DNA of 64,000 nt from CAVQOB01 sp963714325 (lineage in GTDB: Bacteria > Pseudomonadota > Alphaproteobacteria > Rhizobiales > Hyphomicrobiaceae): contig CAVQOB010000004.1 in assembly GCA_963714325.1 (NCBI GenBank), positions 1 through 64,000 of the forward strand, written 5' to 3'. The notes under the pieces were generated by a model, which worked only from the letters and a program-made list of their open reading frames with translations, had not been told where the DNA came from and ran no database searches. Position 1 is the stretch's first letter. Every line of letters starts with the position of its first letter. This document shows, piece by piece, positions 51,323 through 60,566 of the stretch. Both the position numbers and the translations under genes were made by a program.

Positions 51323-51955
51323 ATGTACATCCCGCCCGTCTTCAAGACCGACACCGAAAAAGCGCTGGACTATGCGGCCGCGCGCGGCTTCGGCACGGTC
51401 GTCGCGGTCGATGCCGGCCGGCCGGTGGCGTCGCATTTGCCGTTTCTGTTGCAGCGTCACGACGGCAAGGTTCGCCTTGAAGCGCACGTCGCGCGCGCAA
51501 ATCCGCTGCATGCGGTCCTCGCGCGGGCGCCCGATGTGCTGGTGACGGTCGCGGGGCCGGACGCCTATATCTCTCCGGACTGGTACGTGGCCAGCGACCA
51601 AGTGCCGACTTGGAACTATGTCAGCGTGCATTTGGCCGGGGTGGCACGCCTGCTGCCGGCGGCGGAAAATCTCGCCGTTGTCGATCGGCTGTCGGCGGAA
51701 TTCGAAGCGCGATTGGCGCCGAAGCCGGCATGGAAAAGCGGCAAGATGACGCCAGCGCGGCGCGAGGCGATGCTGCAGGCGATCGTCGGTTTCCAGATCG
51801 AGGTGACCTCGGTCGAGGGACAATGGAAACTGGCACAACACAAGGCACGTCCCGATCGCATGGAAGTGGCGCGGATGCTGGAATGGCGCGGCGACTGGAA
51901 CAGTCAGGGCATTGCCGCATTGATGAACGAGACGTTGAAGACCAAGAGCACGTGA
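51323..51955 (+). CDS. PaiB-like FMN-binding negative transcriptional regulator
   Basis: This 210-residue protein of the PaiB family (split-barrel flavoprotein fold) starts MYIPPVFKTDTEKALDYA. It includes ASHLPFLLQRHDGKVRLEAHVARANP (FMN-site region) and YISPDWYVASDQVPTWNYVSVH, both family hallmarks, then KLAQHKARPDR near the end. Bacillus PaiB is named for repression of sporulation genes, but the biochemical role of relatives is unclear. It stands before the DUF1272 gene with 21 bases between. Confidence 0.9.
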   Translation: MYIPPVFKTDTEKALDYAAARGFGTVVAVDAGRPVASHLPFLLQRHDGKVRLEAHVARANPLHAVLARAPDVLVTVAGPDAYISPDWYVASDQVPTWNYVSVHLAGVARLLPAAENLAVVDRLSAEFEARLAPKPAWKSGKMTPARREAMLQAIVGFQIEVTSVEGQWKLAQHKARPDRMEVARMLEWRGDWNSQGIAALMNETLKTKST

Positions 51956-51976
51956 GGACATTGGAAAGGCGTAACG

Positions 51977-52237
51977 ATGCTGGAAATCAGACCGAACTGC
52001 GAGTGCTGCGACGCCGATCTTGTGAACGGTTCAGCGGACGCGCGCATCTGCACATTCGAATGCACATTTTGCGCAGCGTGCGCAGACGGGCACTTCAACG
52101 GGCGCTGCCCGAACTGCGGTGGCAATTTCGTCGTGCGACCGACGCGGCCGGCCGATAAACTTGCGAAGTTTCCCGCCTCCGCCAAGCGCATCCACAAGCA
52201 TCATGCCGGCTGTACCAAGGCGAAGTGTGGGACTTAG
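51977..52237 (+). CDS. DUF1272 zinc-ribbon-like protein
   Basis: This 86-residue cysteine-rich protein has the DUF1272 pattern: MLEIRPNCECCDADL, then ICTFECTFCAACADG and CPNCGGNFVVRP. The cysteine pairs probably bind one or two zinc ions. A basic tail (SAKRIHKHHAGCTKAKCGT) has two more Cys and three His. Function unknown. It is probably co-transcribed with the PaiB-like gene and convergent with the AroE-like gene. Confidence 0.9.
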   Translation: MLEIRPNCECCDADLVNGSADARICTFECTFCAACADGHFNGRCPNCGGNFVVRPTRPADKLAKFPASAKRIHKHHAGCTKAKCGT

Positions 52238-52251
52238 GTTTCGACACTTTT

Positions 52252-53085
52252 TCAGTAGCTGATTTTGGCGACATCGCGAAGTTCGTCGGGCGTTGCCGAG
52301 CGGAAACCGAAGAATTCGAGGTAAGCAGGGATCATCTCGAACAGCATGTCGGTGCCGACCTGATAGGCGCAGCCGCGTGCGCGGGCCACCGCCAGGAATG
52401 GCGTGATTTCGGTCTTCATGACGACTTCGCCAACGAACGTCGAGGCCGCGATGCGCTCGACATCCATCGGTAAGGGATCGCCATCTTTCATACCGAGTGG
52501 CGTCGCATTGACGACAACATCCCATCCGGCTGGATCACGCGATCCGAGGGCAATTTTGAGATTGGGATAATGTTGGCGCAGGCGCCCGGCCAAGCCATTC
52601 ATGGTCGGCGCATGCGGATCGTAGAGACCCAACTCGGCAACGCCAGCCTTGGCCATGGATGCGGCGATCGCGGAACCGACGCCACCGTTGCCGACGACGA
52701 GAGCCCGGGCGCCTTGTAATATCCGCCCCTTTCGAAGCACGCCGCGGACGAAGCCTTCGCCATCGAACATGTCGCCGACCAACCGGCCGCCAGCGCCAAG
52801 CCGGACGGCATTGCAAGACCCGGCGACCTTGACGGTGGTCGATGCCTCGTCGAGCAGGGCAATGGTCGTGATCTTGTGCGGCATGGTGACCAGCGCGCCA
52901 TGGGCGTTCGACAACTTGAAGAGCAGGCGCAGAAACTCCGGATAATTGTCCGCCTTGCAGCCCATGGGCACGACGACCGCGTCGATGCCGTGCTTTTCGA
53001 AGTAGGGATTATAGATCATCGGCGCCTTGAAGCTCTCGGTCGGGTAACCGAGGTGGGCGATGAGTTTGGTGGTGCCGTGGATCAT
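52252..53085 (-). CDS. Shikimate dehydrogenase-like protein
   Basis: This 277-residue AroE-family protein has the catalytic Lys in ALVTMPHK (Lys71), GSCNAVRL, an Asp in DGEGFVRG, and the NADP-binding VVGNGGVGSAIAASMAKAG (about 128-146). The C-terminal VGTDMLFEM is close to the family QGxxML motif. The N-terminal substrate motif is unusual: where AroE has S-x-S-P (HSLSP), this protein reads ESFKAP, with Lys replacing the second Ser. That suggests an SDH-like branch with another substrate (for example quinate or a related compound). It overlaps aroQ by four bases (ATGA). Confidence 0.88.
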   Translation of the reverse strand: MIHGTTKLIAHLGYPTESFKAPMIYNPYFEKHGIDAVVVPMGCKADNYPEFLRLLFKLSNAHGALVTMPHKITTIALLDEASTTVKVAGSCNAVRLGAGGRLVGDMFDGEGFVRGVLRKGRILQGARALVVGNGGVGSAIAASMAKAGVAELGLYDPHAPTMNGLAGRLRQHYPNLKIALGSRDPAGWDVVVNATPLGMKDGDPLPMDVERIAASTFVGEVVMKTEITPFLAVARARGCAYQVGTDMLFEMIPAYLEFFGFRSATPDELRDVAKISY

Positions 53086-53531
53086 GCTTTTTTCTCGTCC
53101 ATGAGCTTGGCGATGCGACGTAGAGCGAGTTGGTAGCCCTGGGTACCGAAGCCGGCGATGACGCCGTCGGAACGCATCGAGACGTACGAATGATGCCGGA
53201 ACGCCTCGCGCTTGTGAACCTGCGAAATATGCACCTCAATGACCGGAGGTTCAAACGTATTCAAGGCGTCGAGGATGGCGACGGAGGTGTGCGTGAATGC
53301 AGCGGGATTGATGACGATACCGCCGGCCGTCTCGCGCGCCTCATGGATCCAATCGATGATTTCGTATTCGCGATTGCTCTGATGGAACTTGAGCTGGAGC
53401 TTCAGCTCCGTCGCAACCGCGCGGCAATCCTGTTCGACGTCGGCCATTGTTTCATGGCCGTAGATCTTCGGTTGGCGCTTGCCGAGCAAATTGAGATTGG
53501 GTCCGTTCAGAACGTAGACGAGGCGGCTCAT
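53082..53531 (-). CDS. aroQ: Type II 3-dehydroquinate dehydratase
   Basis: This 149-residue enzyme matches the usual type II length of about 146. It shows VYVLNGPNLNLLGKRQPKIYG with the catalytic Tyr24, the NPAAFTHTSVAILDAL segment holding the catalytic His, and VIEVHISQVHKREAFRHHSYVS. It interconverts 3-dehydroquinate and 3-dehydroshikimate in either biosynthesis or quinate use. I chose ATG 53531, which gives the conserved N-terminus; the frame is open to 53591. Pairing with an AroE-like gene outside the standard shikimate loci leaves a catabolic role open. Confidence 0.94.
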   Translation of the reverse strand: MSRLVYVLNGPNLNLLGKRQPKIYGHETMADVEQDCRAVATELKLQLKFHQSNREYEIIDWIHEARETAGGIVINPAAFTHTSVAILDALNTFEPPVIEVHISQVHKREAFRHHSYVSMRSDGVIAGFGTQGYQLALRRIAKLMDEKKA

Positions 53532-53893
53532 GGTGCTATCCGGTTTTGGGGTTGGCCTGCTGCGGCCGACAGAATCACATCTGGCCCCCATTCAGCAATG
53601 ACAATGATCGCGCCGGCGGCTGCTGCCGCTACCGCCTGTGAGCCAGCCCTTGCTTTCCCTCATTTTCGGTCAACCACCACGCTGTCGCCATAGTCCGTTG
53701 TTCACCCTGTTGGATTGAAATGCGCGGTGTAAGGGCTCGTGGTATTGTGATGTTGCCGCAGCCGAGCCGCGTGTTAGTCTGGCAACGATGTGGCGCTGGG
53801 TGTGGTCGGTAGAGGCACCTTAGCCTGTTGTTTTGTCGTGCTTATTCGCATTTGACCGGCGACGGTCGAACAGGCGTGTTACAGGATCGCATA
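53532..53893. other. Divergent promoter region between aroQ and the TIGR02302 gene
   Basis: Contains the promoters of both genes but no coding sequence that I can support. I see no clear operator or RNA structure. Confidence 0.4.
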
Positions 53894-56611
53894 ATGGCAA
53901 ATTCTGAGACAACGTCAGGCCGGCCGTCAGGCGCGAACCGCAATGTGGGCCCCGTCGACGCCGCAGCCAACGTTTTCGAGCGCAAGGTTGGCTTCAGCCG
54001 CTGGTCGCTGGCCTTCGAACAGATCTGGCTGAAGGCTTGGTTGCTGATCGCGCTGGCGGTGTCGTTCATCCTGCTGTCGCTGGCCGGCGTCTGGCCGATG
54101 TTGCCGGAATGGGCGCATAAGCTCGGGCTCGTCTTTTTTGCGGTGGCGGCATTGGGTGTCCTCGCCAGCATCATCCGGACGCGTCTGCCCGAACGTGATC
54201 TGGCGCTGCGGCGGATGGAGGCGGAAGCCGGCGTTCCGCATCGCCCCGCGACATCCTACGAAGACACTTTGACGATCAACGCCGCCGATCCCGCGACGCA
54301 AGCACTATGGCAGGCGCATCGCGATCGGCTGCGCCGGTTGATCGGTCGATTCAATATCTCGCGACCGGCGCCGCGCACCGACCGCCGTGATCCCTTTGCG
54401 TTGCGCGCCCTGATGTTGCTGGGTGCGCTGGTTGCGACCGTCGCAGTGGGCGATAGCGCGTCCGATCGGCTGGCCTCCGCGTTCCGGTTTGGGCCGATGG
54501 TGCGCAATGCCGATGCGCGGCTCGATGCCTGGCTGACGCCACCACCTTATACGGGCATTGCCCCCATCATGCTGTCCGACGGCTCGCGTTCTGGCGCTGC
54601 CGCCAACTTGCGCCCCGTCGGCGCAATCGACGTCCCGGTCAAGAGCACGTTGATTGTTCGCGCCAGTGGTGGCCTCAAAGCGGTCGCGCTCGACATCGTC
54701 GGCAACGCCGGCGACAAACGTGCCGCGAAACGCATCGAGGCAACCGCCTCGGACGGCGGCAGCGATGTCGCCGAACTGAAAGCCGAGCTGACCGAATCCG
54801 GCACCGTCAATGTGCTCTCTAGTGGGCACATCGTCGCCAGCTGGCCGATCCAAATTATTCCTGACCATCCGCCGAAAGTGGCGTTCTCTCGCGACCCCGA
54901 GCGCACGGTGCGCGGCGCTTTGCGCATTCCCTACAAGGTCGACGACGATTATGGCGTCGCCACGCTCGAAGGCCGCATCACCAAGCTGCCACCGACCGAA
55001 GACACCTCGCCGACCGCCTGGGCGCGGGCCGAACGCAAGAAGGGACCACGGCCACCGCTGGAGCGCCCGCCCGTTCTGGCAATGCGGCTGCCGAATTCCT
55101 ACGCCAAAACCGCCGAAGGCGTCAGTTTGCATGAAATCGGCGACCATCTCTGGGCTGGCCTGCCGGTGCGGTTGACACTGGTCGCGCGTGACCTCGCCAA
55201 TCAATCAGGCCGCAGCGGCGCCGTTGAAATGCTGCTGCCAGCGCGCCGCTTCGACAAGCCGCTCGCCAAGGCGGTGATCGAACAGCGACGCAAGCTGGTC
55301 GATGATCCGCGGTTGCGTCCCGACGTGCTCAAGGGGCTGGCCGCGCTCACCATGGAGCCTGACGGTTTCATCAAAGATCTCAGCGTCTATCTCGGGTTGC
55401 GCAGCGTCTATTATCGCCTGCAACAGGACACCACCCGGCTCGGCCGTAACAGCACCATCCGGCAATTGTGGAACATTGCGTTGCGCGTCGAAGATGGTGC
55501 GCTGTCCGATATCGAACGCATGCTGCGGCAGGCCAAGGAACGGCTGTCGAAGGCGATCGAAGAAGGCGCCAGCGACGAAGAACTCAAGCAGCTGATGCAA
55601 GAGCTGCGCGAGGCGATGGCGAAGTTCATGGAAGAGATGATGAAGCAGGCCGAGGGCCGCGAACCGCTCGACCCCAGCCAGATGCCGCCGAATGCCCAGA
55701 TGTTCTCGCAGCGCGACATGGAGCAGATGCTGCGCAATCTTGAGAACATGGCGCGGTCGGGCAACAAAGAGATGGCACAGCAGATGCTGGACCAGTTGGC
55801 CGACATGATGGAGCGGATGCAATCCGGCCGCATGATGCAGGGCCAGCAAGGCCAGCAGGGCAATCAGATGGGGCAGATGATGAACGAGCTCGGCGAGTTG
55901 CTCGGCCGTCAGCAGCAGCTGCTCGATGATACCTTCCGCCAGCAGGGCCAGGACGGACAACAAGGGCAACAGGGGCAACAGGGGCAGCGTGGCCAGCAAG
56001 GCCAACGCGGGCAGCAGGGCCAGCAAGGACAGCGCGGGCAACAAGGCCAACGCGGACAGCAAGGCCAGCGTGGACAAGGCGGTCAGGGCGGCCAGGAACA
56101 GGGCCCCGGCCAGGGCGGCCAATCACTCGATGAGCTGGCACAGCGTCAGCAAGGCCTGCGCGATATGCTCGATCGGCTGCAGCGGCAGATGCAAGGCATG
56201 GGTGCCAACCCGCCGAATCAGTTCGGTGAAGCCGGACAGGCGATGCGTGAGGCCGAACAGGCGTTGCGGCAAGGCGATGGCGAAGGCGCAACCGATGCCG
56301 AAGGCCGCGCGCTGGATCAGTTGCGGCAGGGCGCCCGCGACATGGCCAACCAGATGATGCGGCAGATGCAGCGTCAGTTCGGCCAAGGGCCGAATGGGCC
56401 TATGGGTTCGCCTGGCGCCGAACTCGATCCGCTCGGTCGTCCGCCATCCCGCACCGAGGGCCCCGATCCCGGCGTTGGCGTCAAAGTACCCGACCAGATC
56501 GACGTGCAAAGGGCGCGCGAGATCCTTGAGGAACTGCGCCGCCGGCTCGGCGAACAAAGCCGTCCAACGATCGAACTCGACTATCTTGAGCGCCTATTGA
56601 AGCGCTTTTGA
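53894..56611 (+). CDS. TIGR02302/DUF4175 family membrane protein
   Basis: This 905-residue protein has two N-terminal membrane helices (about 45-90: AWLLIALAVSFILLSLAGVWPM and GLVFFAVAALGVLASII). A third follows (LRALMLLGALVATVAVG). A large periplasmic-type region comes next with PDHPPKVAFSRDPERTVRGA and helical Met/Glu-rich segments (LKQLMQELREAMAKFMEEMM). A long Gln/Gly-rich stretch is near residues 683-745. It ends with a conserved helix (ILEELRRRLGEQSRPTIELDYLERLLKRF). The family is widespread in Rhizobiales; its function is unknown. ATG 53894 gives the family-like start; the frame is open to 53828. Confidence 0.88.
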   Translation: MANSETTSGRPSGANRNVGPVDAAANVFERKVGFSRWSLAFEQIWLKAWLLIALAVSFILLSLAGVWPMLPEWAHKLGLVFFAVAALGVLASIIRTRLPERDLALRRMEAEAGVPHRPATSYEDTLTINAADPATQALWQAHRDRLRRLIGRFNISRPAPRTDRRDPFALRALMLLGALVATVAVGDSASDRLASAFRFGPMVRNADARLDAWLTPPPYTGIAPIMLSDGSRSGAAANLRPVGAIDVPVKSTLIVRASGGLKAVALDIVGNAGDKRAAKRIEATASDGGSDVAELKAELTESGTVNVLSSGHIVASWPIQIIPDHPPKVAFSRDPERTVRGALRIPYKVDDDYGVATLEGRITKLPPTEDTSPTAWARAERKKGPRPPLERPPVLAMRLPNSYAKTAEGVSLHEIGDHLWAGLPVRLTLVARDLANQSGRSGAVEMLLPARRFDKPLAKAVIEQRRKLVDDPRLRPDVLKGLAALTMEPDGFIKDLSVYLGLRSVYYRLQQDTTRLGRNSTIRQLWNIALRVEDGALSDIERMLRQAKERLSKAIEEGASDEELKQLMQELREAMAKFMEEMMKQAEGREPLDPSQMPPNAQMFSQRDMEQMLRNLENMARSGNKEMAQQMLDQLADMMERMQSGRMMQGQQGQQGNQMGQMMNELGELLGRQQQLLDDTFRQQGQDGQQGQQGQQGQRGQQGQRGQQGQQGQRGQQGQRGQQGQRGQGGQGGQEQGPGQGGQSLDELAQRQQGLRDMLDRLQRQMQGMGANPPNQFGEAGQAMREAEQALRQGDGEGATDAEGRALDQLRQGARDMANQMMRQMQRQFGQGPNGPMGSPGAELDPLGRPPSRTEGPDPGVGVKVPDQIDVQRAREILEELRRRLGEQSRPTIELDYLERLLKRF
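55940..56122 (+). repeat. Gln/Gly-rich coding minisatellite inside the TIGR02302 gene
   Basis: About 180 bases of imperfect 9- and 18-base units (CAGCAAGGC/CAGCGTGGA-like) encode repeated QQGQ, GQRGQ and GQQGQ. Such tandem units expand and contract by slippage, so the length probably varies between strains. The antisense strand is open over this region only because of the composition. Confidence 0.85.
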
Positions 56612-57176
56612 CGAGCTGGCGACGCCACTGTCGTCCTGGGCGCATTTTAGCCGACCCGGGAGCGTGCAGTGATTGTTGTGGCGGTCCCTGTTCGCGCCTC
56701 GCGCGTACACTCAGTTGGCGGCGCATAAACTGCGGCGACATCGGTCAATGAGGCAACCCACAACGATCGCGCGCGCCATTGCCCATTACGTCAAATTCGG
56801 GTTGCCTTTGTGCGGGAATTTGTGGATATAGCGAACTGCTCTTTTACAAGACTCCAACCGGCGTGATTGCCAACTGTCTTCAATGTATGTGTTCGGTGGG
56901 TTTGGTGTGAAAACGTTGCGCGGTGCGGCGCAGAGGCCCGCAGGTCTCGCGCCCGGCCGGCGAATTCGTTTTCGAAAATGCCGGAACGCACGACTGATCG
57001 AAATATCGAAATCATGCGTGTTTTGGTCTGTTTGCATTGACGCTGACGCGGCCCGGGAAATCCTGGACCAGTTGCTTCACGACAGTTCGGAAATACGTGC
57101 GACGAGGCTGGACATCAGAATTCAGCTCAAAGCAACGCCGATGCAGTGTCGATGGCACTGCTGACATGAGGGACGG
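56612..57176. other. Non-coding stretch upstream of the LysR gene
   Basis: No supported gene in 565 bases. Short frames on both strands have no recognisable domain. The middle part (about 56780-56900) is less G+C-rich than the surroundings, consistent with a promoter region for the lysR gene. Confidence 0.45.
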
Positions 57177-58148
57177 ATGGACATACAGGATATGACGATT
57201 TTCGAGCGGGTGGCGGCCGTGCAGAACCTCTCGGCCGTCGGAATTGAACTTGGCCTGACGCCCGGCACGATATCCAAACGCCTGCAGGCGCTCGAAGAAG
57301 AATTGTCTGTTCGCCTGTTCGATCGCACCACGCGATCGATCCGCATCACCGCTGAAGGGCGCACGTTTCTGGCGCATGTCGAGCGCATACTGCAGGAACT
57401 CGATGCGGCGCGCGCCATCATGGCCGATACCGCTGGCAAGCCCAAAGGGCCGCTGAAGATCGCGGCACCCGCCGGTCTTGGCCGCCAGTTCATCACGCCG
57501 GCGATCCTGGATTTCCTCCCGAACTTTCCGGAAATCGAAGTCCATCTCGATCTCGCCGATCGCACCGTCAATCTGCAGGAGGACGGCTACGACGTCGCCA
57601 TCCATGCCGGAGTTCTATTCGACGGTTCGATCCGCGCGAAACGGCTGGCAACCGACAAGCAGGTCCTGGTCGCGTCGCCGCGTTATCTCGCCACCCACGG
57701 CCGTCCGGCATCGCCCGCCGCACTGGTCGTGCACAACTGTCTGATCAGTAGCGATCAGGATAACTGGATTCTGCGGAAGGACGGGATCGAAAGCGCCGTG
57801 CGCGTTGGCGGTCGCTTGCGCTCGAGCAGCGTCGAAGTGCTGCGATCGGCGGCGATCGCCGGTCGCGGCATCTTCTGTACCACCGAACTGCAGGTGCTCA
57901 ACGAGTTGCAATCGGGCGAATTATGCCCGGTTCTCGCCGACTATACGGCCGCGGGCGATGTCGGTTTGTGGGCGCTGTATCCCGGCGGCAAGCATGTACT
58001 GCCGCGGCTGCGGGTACTGCTGGATTTCATGGCCGACTGGTTCCGTGAGGCGCGCAACATGTCGGCGGGTGGGGTCGTGAGCAAATCGGCCGTTGCGCCG
58101 CCGAGCGCGCTGGCGCGGGCGCTGGCGGATATTCCCTTGAAAATCTGA
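57177..58148 (+). CDS. LysR-family transcriptional regulator
   Basis: This 323-residue LysR protein has an N-terminal winged helix (MTIFERVAAVQNLSAVGIEL to LFDRTTRSIRITAEGRTFL, about 4-65), a linker helix and a type 2 periplasmic-binding effector domain (GPLKIAAPAGLGRQFITPAI, about 92-300). GAGGGA about 4 bases upstream supports ATG 57177. It lies upstream of, and on the same strand as, the frameshifted aldehyde dehydrogenase gene, which it may control. The effector is unknown. Confidence 0.93.
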   Translation: MDIQDMTIFERVAAVQNLSAVGIELGLTPGTISKRLQALEEELSVRLFDRTTRSIRITAEGRTFLAHVERILQELDAARAIMADTAGKPKGPLKIAAPAGLGRQFITPAILDFLPNFPEIEVHLDLADRTVNLQEDGYDVAIHAGVLFDGSIRAKRLATDKQVLVASPRYLATHGRPASPAALVVHNCLISSDQDNWILRKDGIESAVRVGGRLRSSSVEVLRSAAIAGRGIFCTTELQVLNELQSGELCPVLADYTAAGDVGLWALYPGGKHVLPRLRVLLDFMADWFREARNMSAGGVVSKSAVAPPSALARALADIPLKI

Positions 58149-58333
58149 ACTTTGATTGCTGTAGGTTTTGCATCCATGGCGGCGCCGCATACGCCGGCTG
58201 CGGGCCAGTTGCGCACGAAACCGGCTTGACGGGCCGCCACCAAGACAGCTTTGCTGGCAACCGGAGAATTGAGCACGCCCGAAGCGGCGCTTGCGCACAC
58301 ATGCGAAACATCATGCGAAACATGGAGCACCCG

Positions 58334-59852
58334 ATGCAGGACGGCCAAGTCAAACTCGCGAAGTACCAGACCTACATCGATGGCAAATGGTGCGATGCAG
58401 CCACCGGCAAGCGCTTCCAATCCTACAACCCTTATACGGCCGAGGCGTGGGCCGAGATTCCCGACTGCACAGCCGAGGATGTTGGCCGTGCCGTCGATGC
58501 CGCACATCGCGCATTCACGACGGGGCCATGGCCGGGCATGACGCAGACCGCGCGCGGCAAGCTGTTGCGCCGCATTGCTGACCTCGCCGAGAAGAATGCG
58601 GAGTACCTCGCCGGCATCGAGGTCAAGGACAACGGCAAGCTGATCTCGGAAATGCTGATCCAGTGCAAGTATCTGGTCGAGTGGTACAACTACTTCGGTG
58701 GCCTCGCCGACAAGATCACCGGCAGCATCGTACCGATCGATAAGCCCGATCATTTCACCTATACGCTGCGCGAGCCGCTCGGCGTTTGCGCCTTCATTCT
58801 GCCGTGGAATTCGCCGCTGCTGCTGGTCGCCTACAAGCTGGCGCCGGCGCTGGCGACCGGCAATACCGTCGTCATCAAGCCGAGCGAGTTCACCTCGGCG
58901 TCGACGCTGGAGTTTGTTCGCCTCGTGCTCGAGCCGGCCGGCGTTCCGCCGGGCGTCGTCAACGTCATAACCGGATCGGGCGCGGTCGTCGGTGAGCCGC
59001 TGGTCACACATCCGAAAGTCGCCAAGGTGGCCTTCACCGGTGGCAGTGCGACCGGCGCCCGCGTCAACGAACTGGCGGCCCGCACGTTCAAGAAGGTCTC
59101 GCTCGAACTCGGCGGCAAGTCGCCGAATATCGTCTTCGATGACGCGGTGATCGACGATGCGGTCAATGGTGCCGTTTCCGGTATCTTCGCGGCGACCGGG
59201 CAGACCTGCATCGCCGGCTCGCGGCTGTTGCTGCAGGAGAGCATCCACGACCAGTTCATGGAGAAGCTCATCACCCTCGCCAAGACCGCGCGGCTCGGCG
59301 ATCCGTCCAAGTTCGAGACGCAGGTCGGCCCGGTGACAACACCGCCGCAATACCAGAAAATCCTCGGCTACATCGACATCGCCAAAGGCCGAGGGCGCCA
59401 AGTGCGTGCTCGGCGGCGGGCCGGCAACGGCGGCGGAGGGCGGTGGCACGTATTTCGTCAAGCCGACAATTTTCACCGGCGTCAACAACAAGATGCGCAT
59501 CGCGCAGGAGGAAGTGTTCGGACCAGTGCTGTCGGTCATTCCCTTCAAGGACGAAGCGCATGCCATCGAGATCGCCAACGACGTGATCTACGGCCTCGGC
59601 TCGGGCGTGTGGACGCAGAACATCAATCGCGCGTTGCGCTGTGCAAAAAGCATCAAGGCCGGCACGGTATGGGTCAATACCTACCGCGCGGTGTCGCCGC
59701 TGATGCCTTTCGGCGGTTACAAATCGTCGGGGCTCGGTCGCGAGAACGGCGCGTCGGCGATCGATGAATATCTGCAGTTCAAGTCCGTCTGGATCAATCT
59801 CGGCGGCAACAGCGGCAACCCGTTCGTCATGAAGACGCCGACGCCGAGTTGA
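58334..59852 (+). pseudogene. Aldehyde dehydrogenase, frameshifted
   Basis: The gene encodes an NAD(P)-dependent aldehyde dehydrogenase of about 505 residues if one base is ignored. The first frame holds FILPWNSPLLLVAYKLAPAL, the catalytic-loop GGSATG, LELGGKSPNIVF with catalytic Glu, and GQTCIAGSRLL with the catalytic Cys. At about 59387 (GCCAAAGGCCGAGG) one extra G breaks the frame. The second frame continues VLGGGPATAAEGGGTYFVKP, EEVFGPVLSV and FGGYKSSGLGRENG to the end. ATG 58334 has GGAG 6 bases upstream. Either a recent pseudogene or a sequencing error; both halves are otherwise perfectly preserved. Confidence 0.88.
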
Positions 59853-59944
59853 GTATGGTTTTTTTCTGGCGCAAGGCGACTTCCCTGCGGGGAGCCGGCC
59901 GCCACGCGCTACCTCCGGCAGGACCACCCGGCACACGTCAGATG

Positions 59945-60142
59945 TCAAAACGCGCCGGTCACCACCAAGTCCTCGTCGAGGATGCTGGCGATGTTGGTGC
60001 CGACGAGGACGACGAAAGCGCCGCCGGAGGCCGGCACCGTGATCGTCGTATTTCCGCCGGAGAAGACGGACGCCGCGCGGACCGTTGCCGCATCAGCGAA
60101 GTGGCCGGCCTGGAACAGCAGGCTGTCGCTCGGGCCTGCCAC
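59945..60142 (-). pseudogene. Short orphan coding fragment
   Basis: A 65-codon minus-strand frame (GTG start) reads SLLFQAGHFADAATVRAASVF and SGGNTTITVPASGGAFVVLVG, ending IASILDEDLVVTGAF. The composition looks like real protein, perhaps the C-terminal end of a beta-rich extracellular protein. An in-frame stop lies just before it, and the palindromic repeat at 60175-60279 lies just upstream. It may be the tail of a gene truncated by that repeat. I do not recognise the family. Confidence 0.3.
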
Positions 60143-60174
60143 GCCGATCTGATTCCATCAGATCGCAACGAGCG

Positions 60175-60279
60175 CTAGAGTGCTTCCGGGAAAAGTGTGA
60201 GCGGTTTTCCCGAAAGAAGCACGCCAAAACAAAGATCTAGGGGCGTTCCGTGATTCAATCAAAACCGGAACGACCCTAG
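60175..60279. repeat. Rhizobial palindromic intergenic repeat
   Basis: The 105-base element starts CTAGAGTGCTTCCGGGAAAA and ends GGAACGACCCTAG. Within it GGGAAAAG...CTTTCGGGAAAA-type and CGTTCCG...CGGAACG arms form two hairpins. This kind of element is very common between genes of Bradyrhizobium- and Mesorhizobium-like genomes. Its right CTAG end supplies the stop codon (TAG) of the DUF1150 gene on the minus strand. Confidence 0.75.
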
Positions 60280-60566
60280 TGGATCGGGATGATTTCGAGC
60301 TCGTCGCCCATGGCGTGGCCGAGGGCGGCCGAGCGGCTGTCGGTGAGCGCCAGCGGCGTTCCGTCGGCGCCATGCAGCGCGAACAGGTTGATGCCTTGTG
60401 GCAATCCCTCAATCGAAGGGAAGGCCTTGCGCGCCTCATCCGATGTCATGGTCTTGATGTAGGCGACCTTGCCATCACCAAGGCTGGCGAGCTCATGCTC
60501 GCTCATGAAGGCCGCAACCGCTGAAAGGGGCCGACGGCGGAAACGCTTCGACGTGCTCTTTTCCAT
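60276..60566 (-). CDS. DUF1150 family protein
   Basis: This 96-residue protein fits DUF1150: FMSEHELASLGDGKVAYIKTM, then LFALHGADGTPLALTDSR, with a small mixed alpha/beta pattern. In alphaproteobacteria this gene habitually follows the small heat-shock gene, as it does here (132 bases downstream). Its function is unknown; a link to proteostasis is inferred from the neighbour. The stop codon lies in the terminal CTAG of the adjacent repeat element, so the original C-terminus may have been changed by a residue or two. Confidence 0.88.
   Translation of the reverse strand: MEKSTSKRFRRRPLSAVAAFMSEHELASLGDGKVAYIKTMTSDEARKAFPSIEGLPQGINLFALHGADGTPLALTDSRSAALGHAMGDELEIIPIH

Noticed and set aside
53828..53893. 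Extended N-terminus of the TIGR02302 protein
   Set aside because: The internal ATG at 53894 gives the family-like start; the extension has no conserved features.
55205..56122. Leucine/alanine-rich 305-codon minus-strand frame resembling a membrane protein
   Set aside because: It is the complement of the Gln/Gly repeat and Met/Glu-rich helices of the TIGR02302 gene; the hydrophobic look comes from composition.
55940..56122. Possible CRISPR array
   Set aside because: Units are 9-18 bases, contiguous, in frame and coding; there are no spacers and no cas genes.
57941..59578. 545-codon minus-strand frame
   Set aside because: Antisense to the aldehyde dehydrogenase and the end of the lysR gene; no domain is visible.
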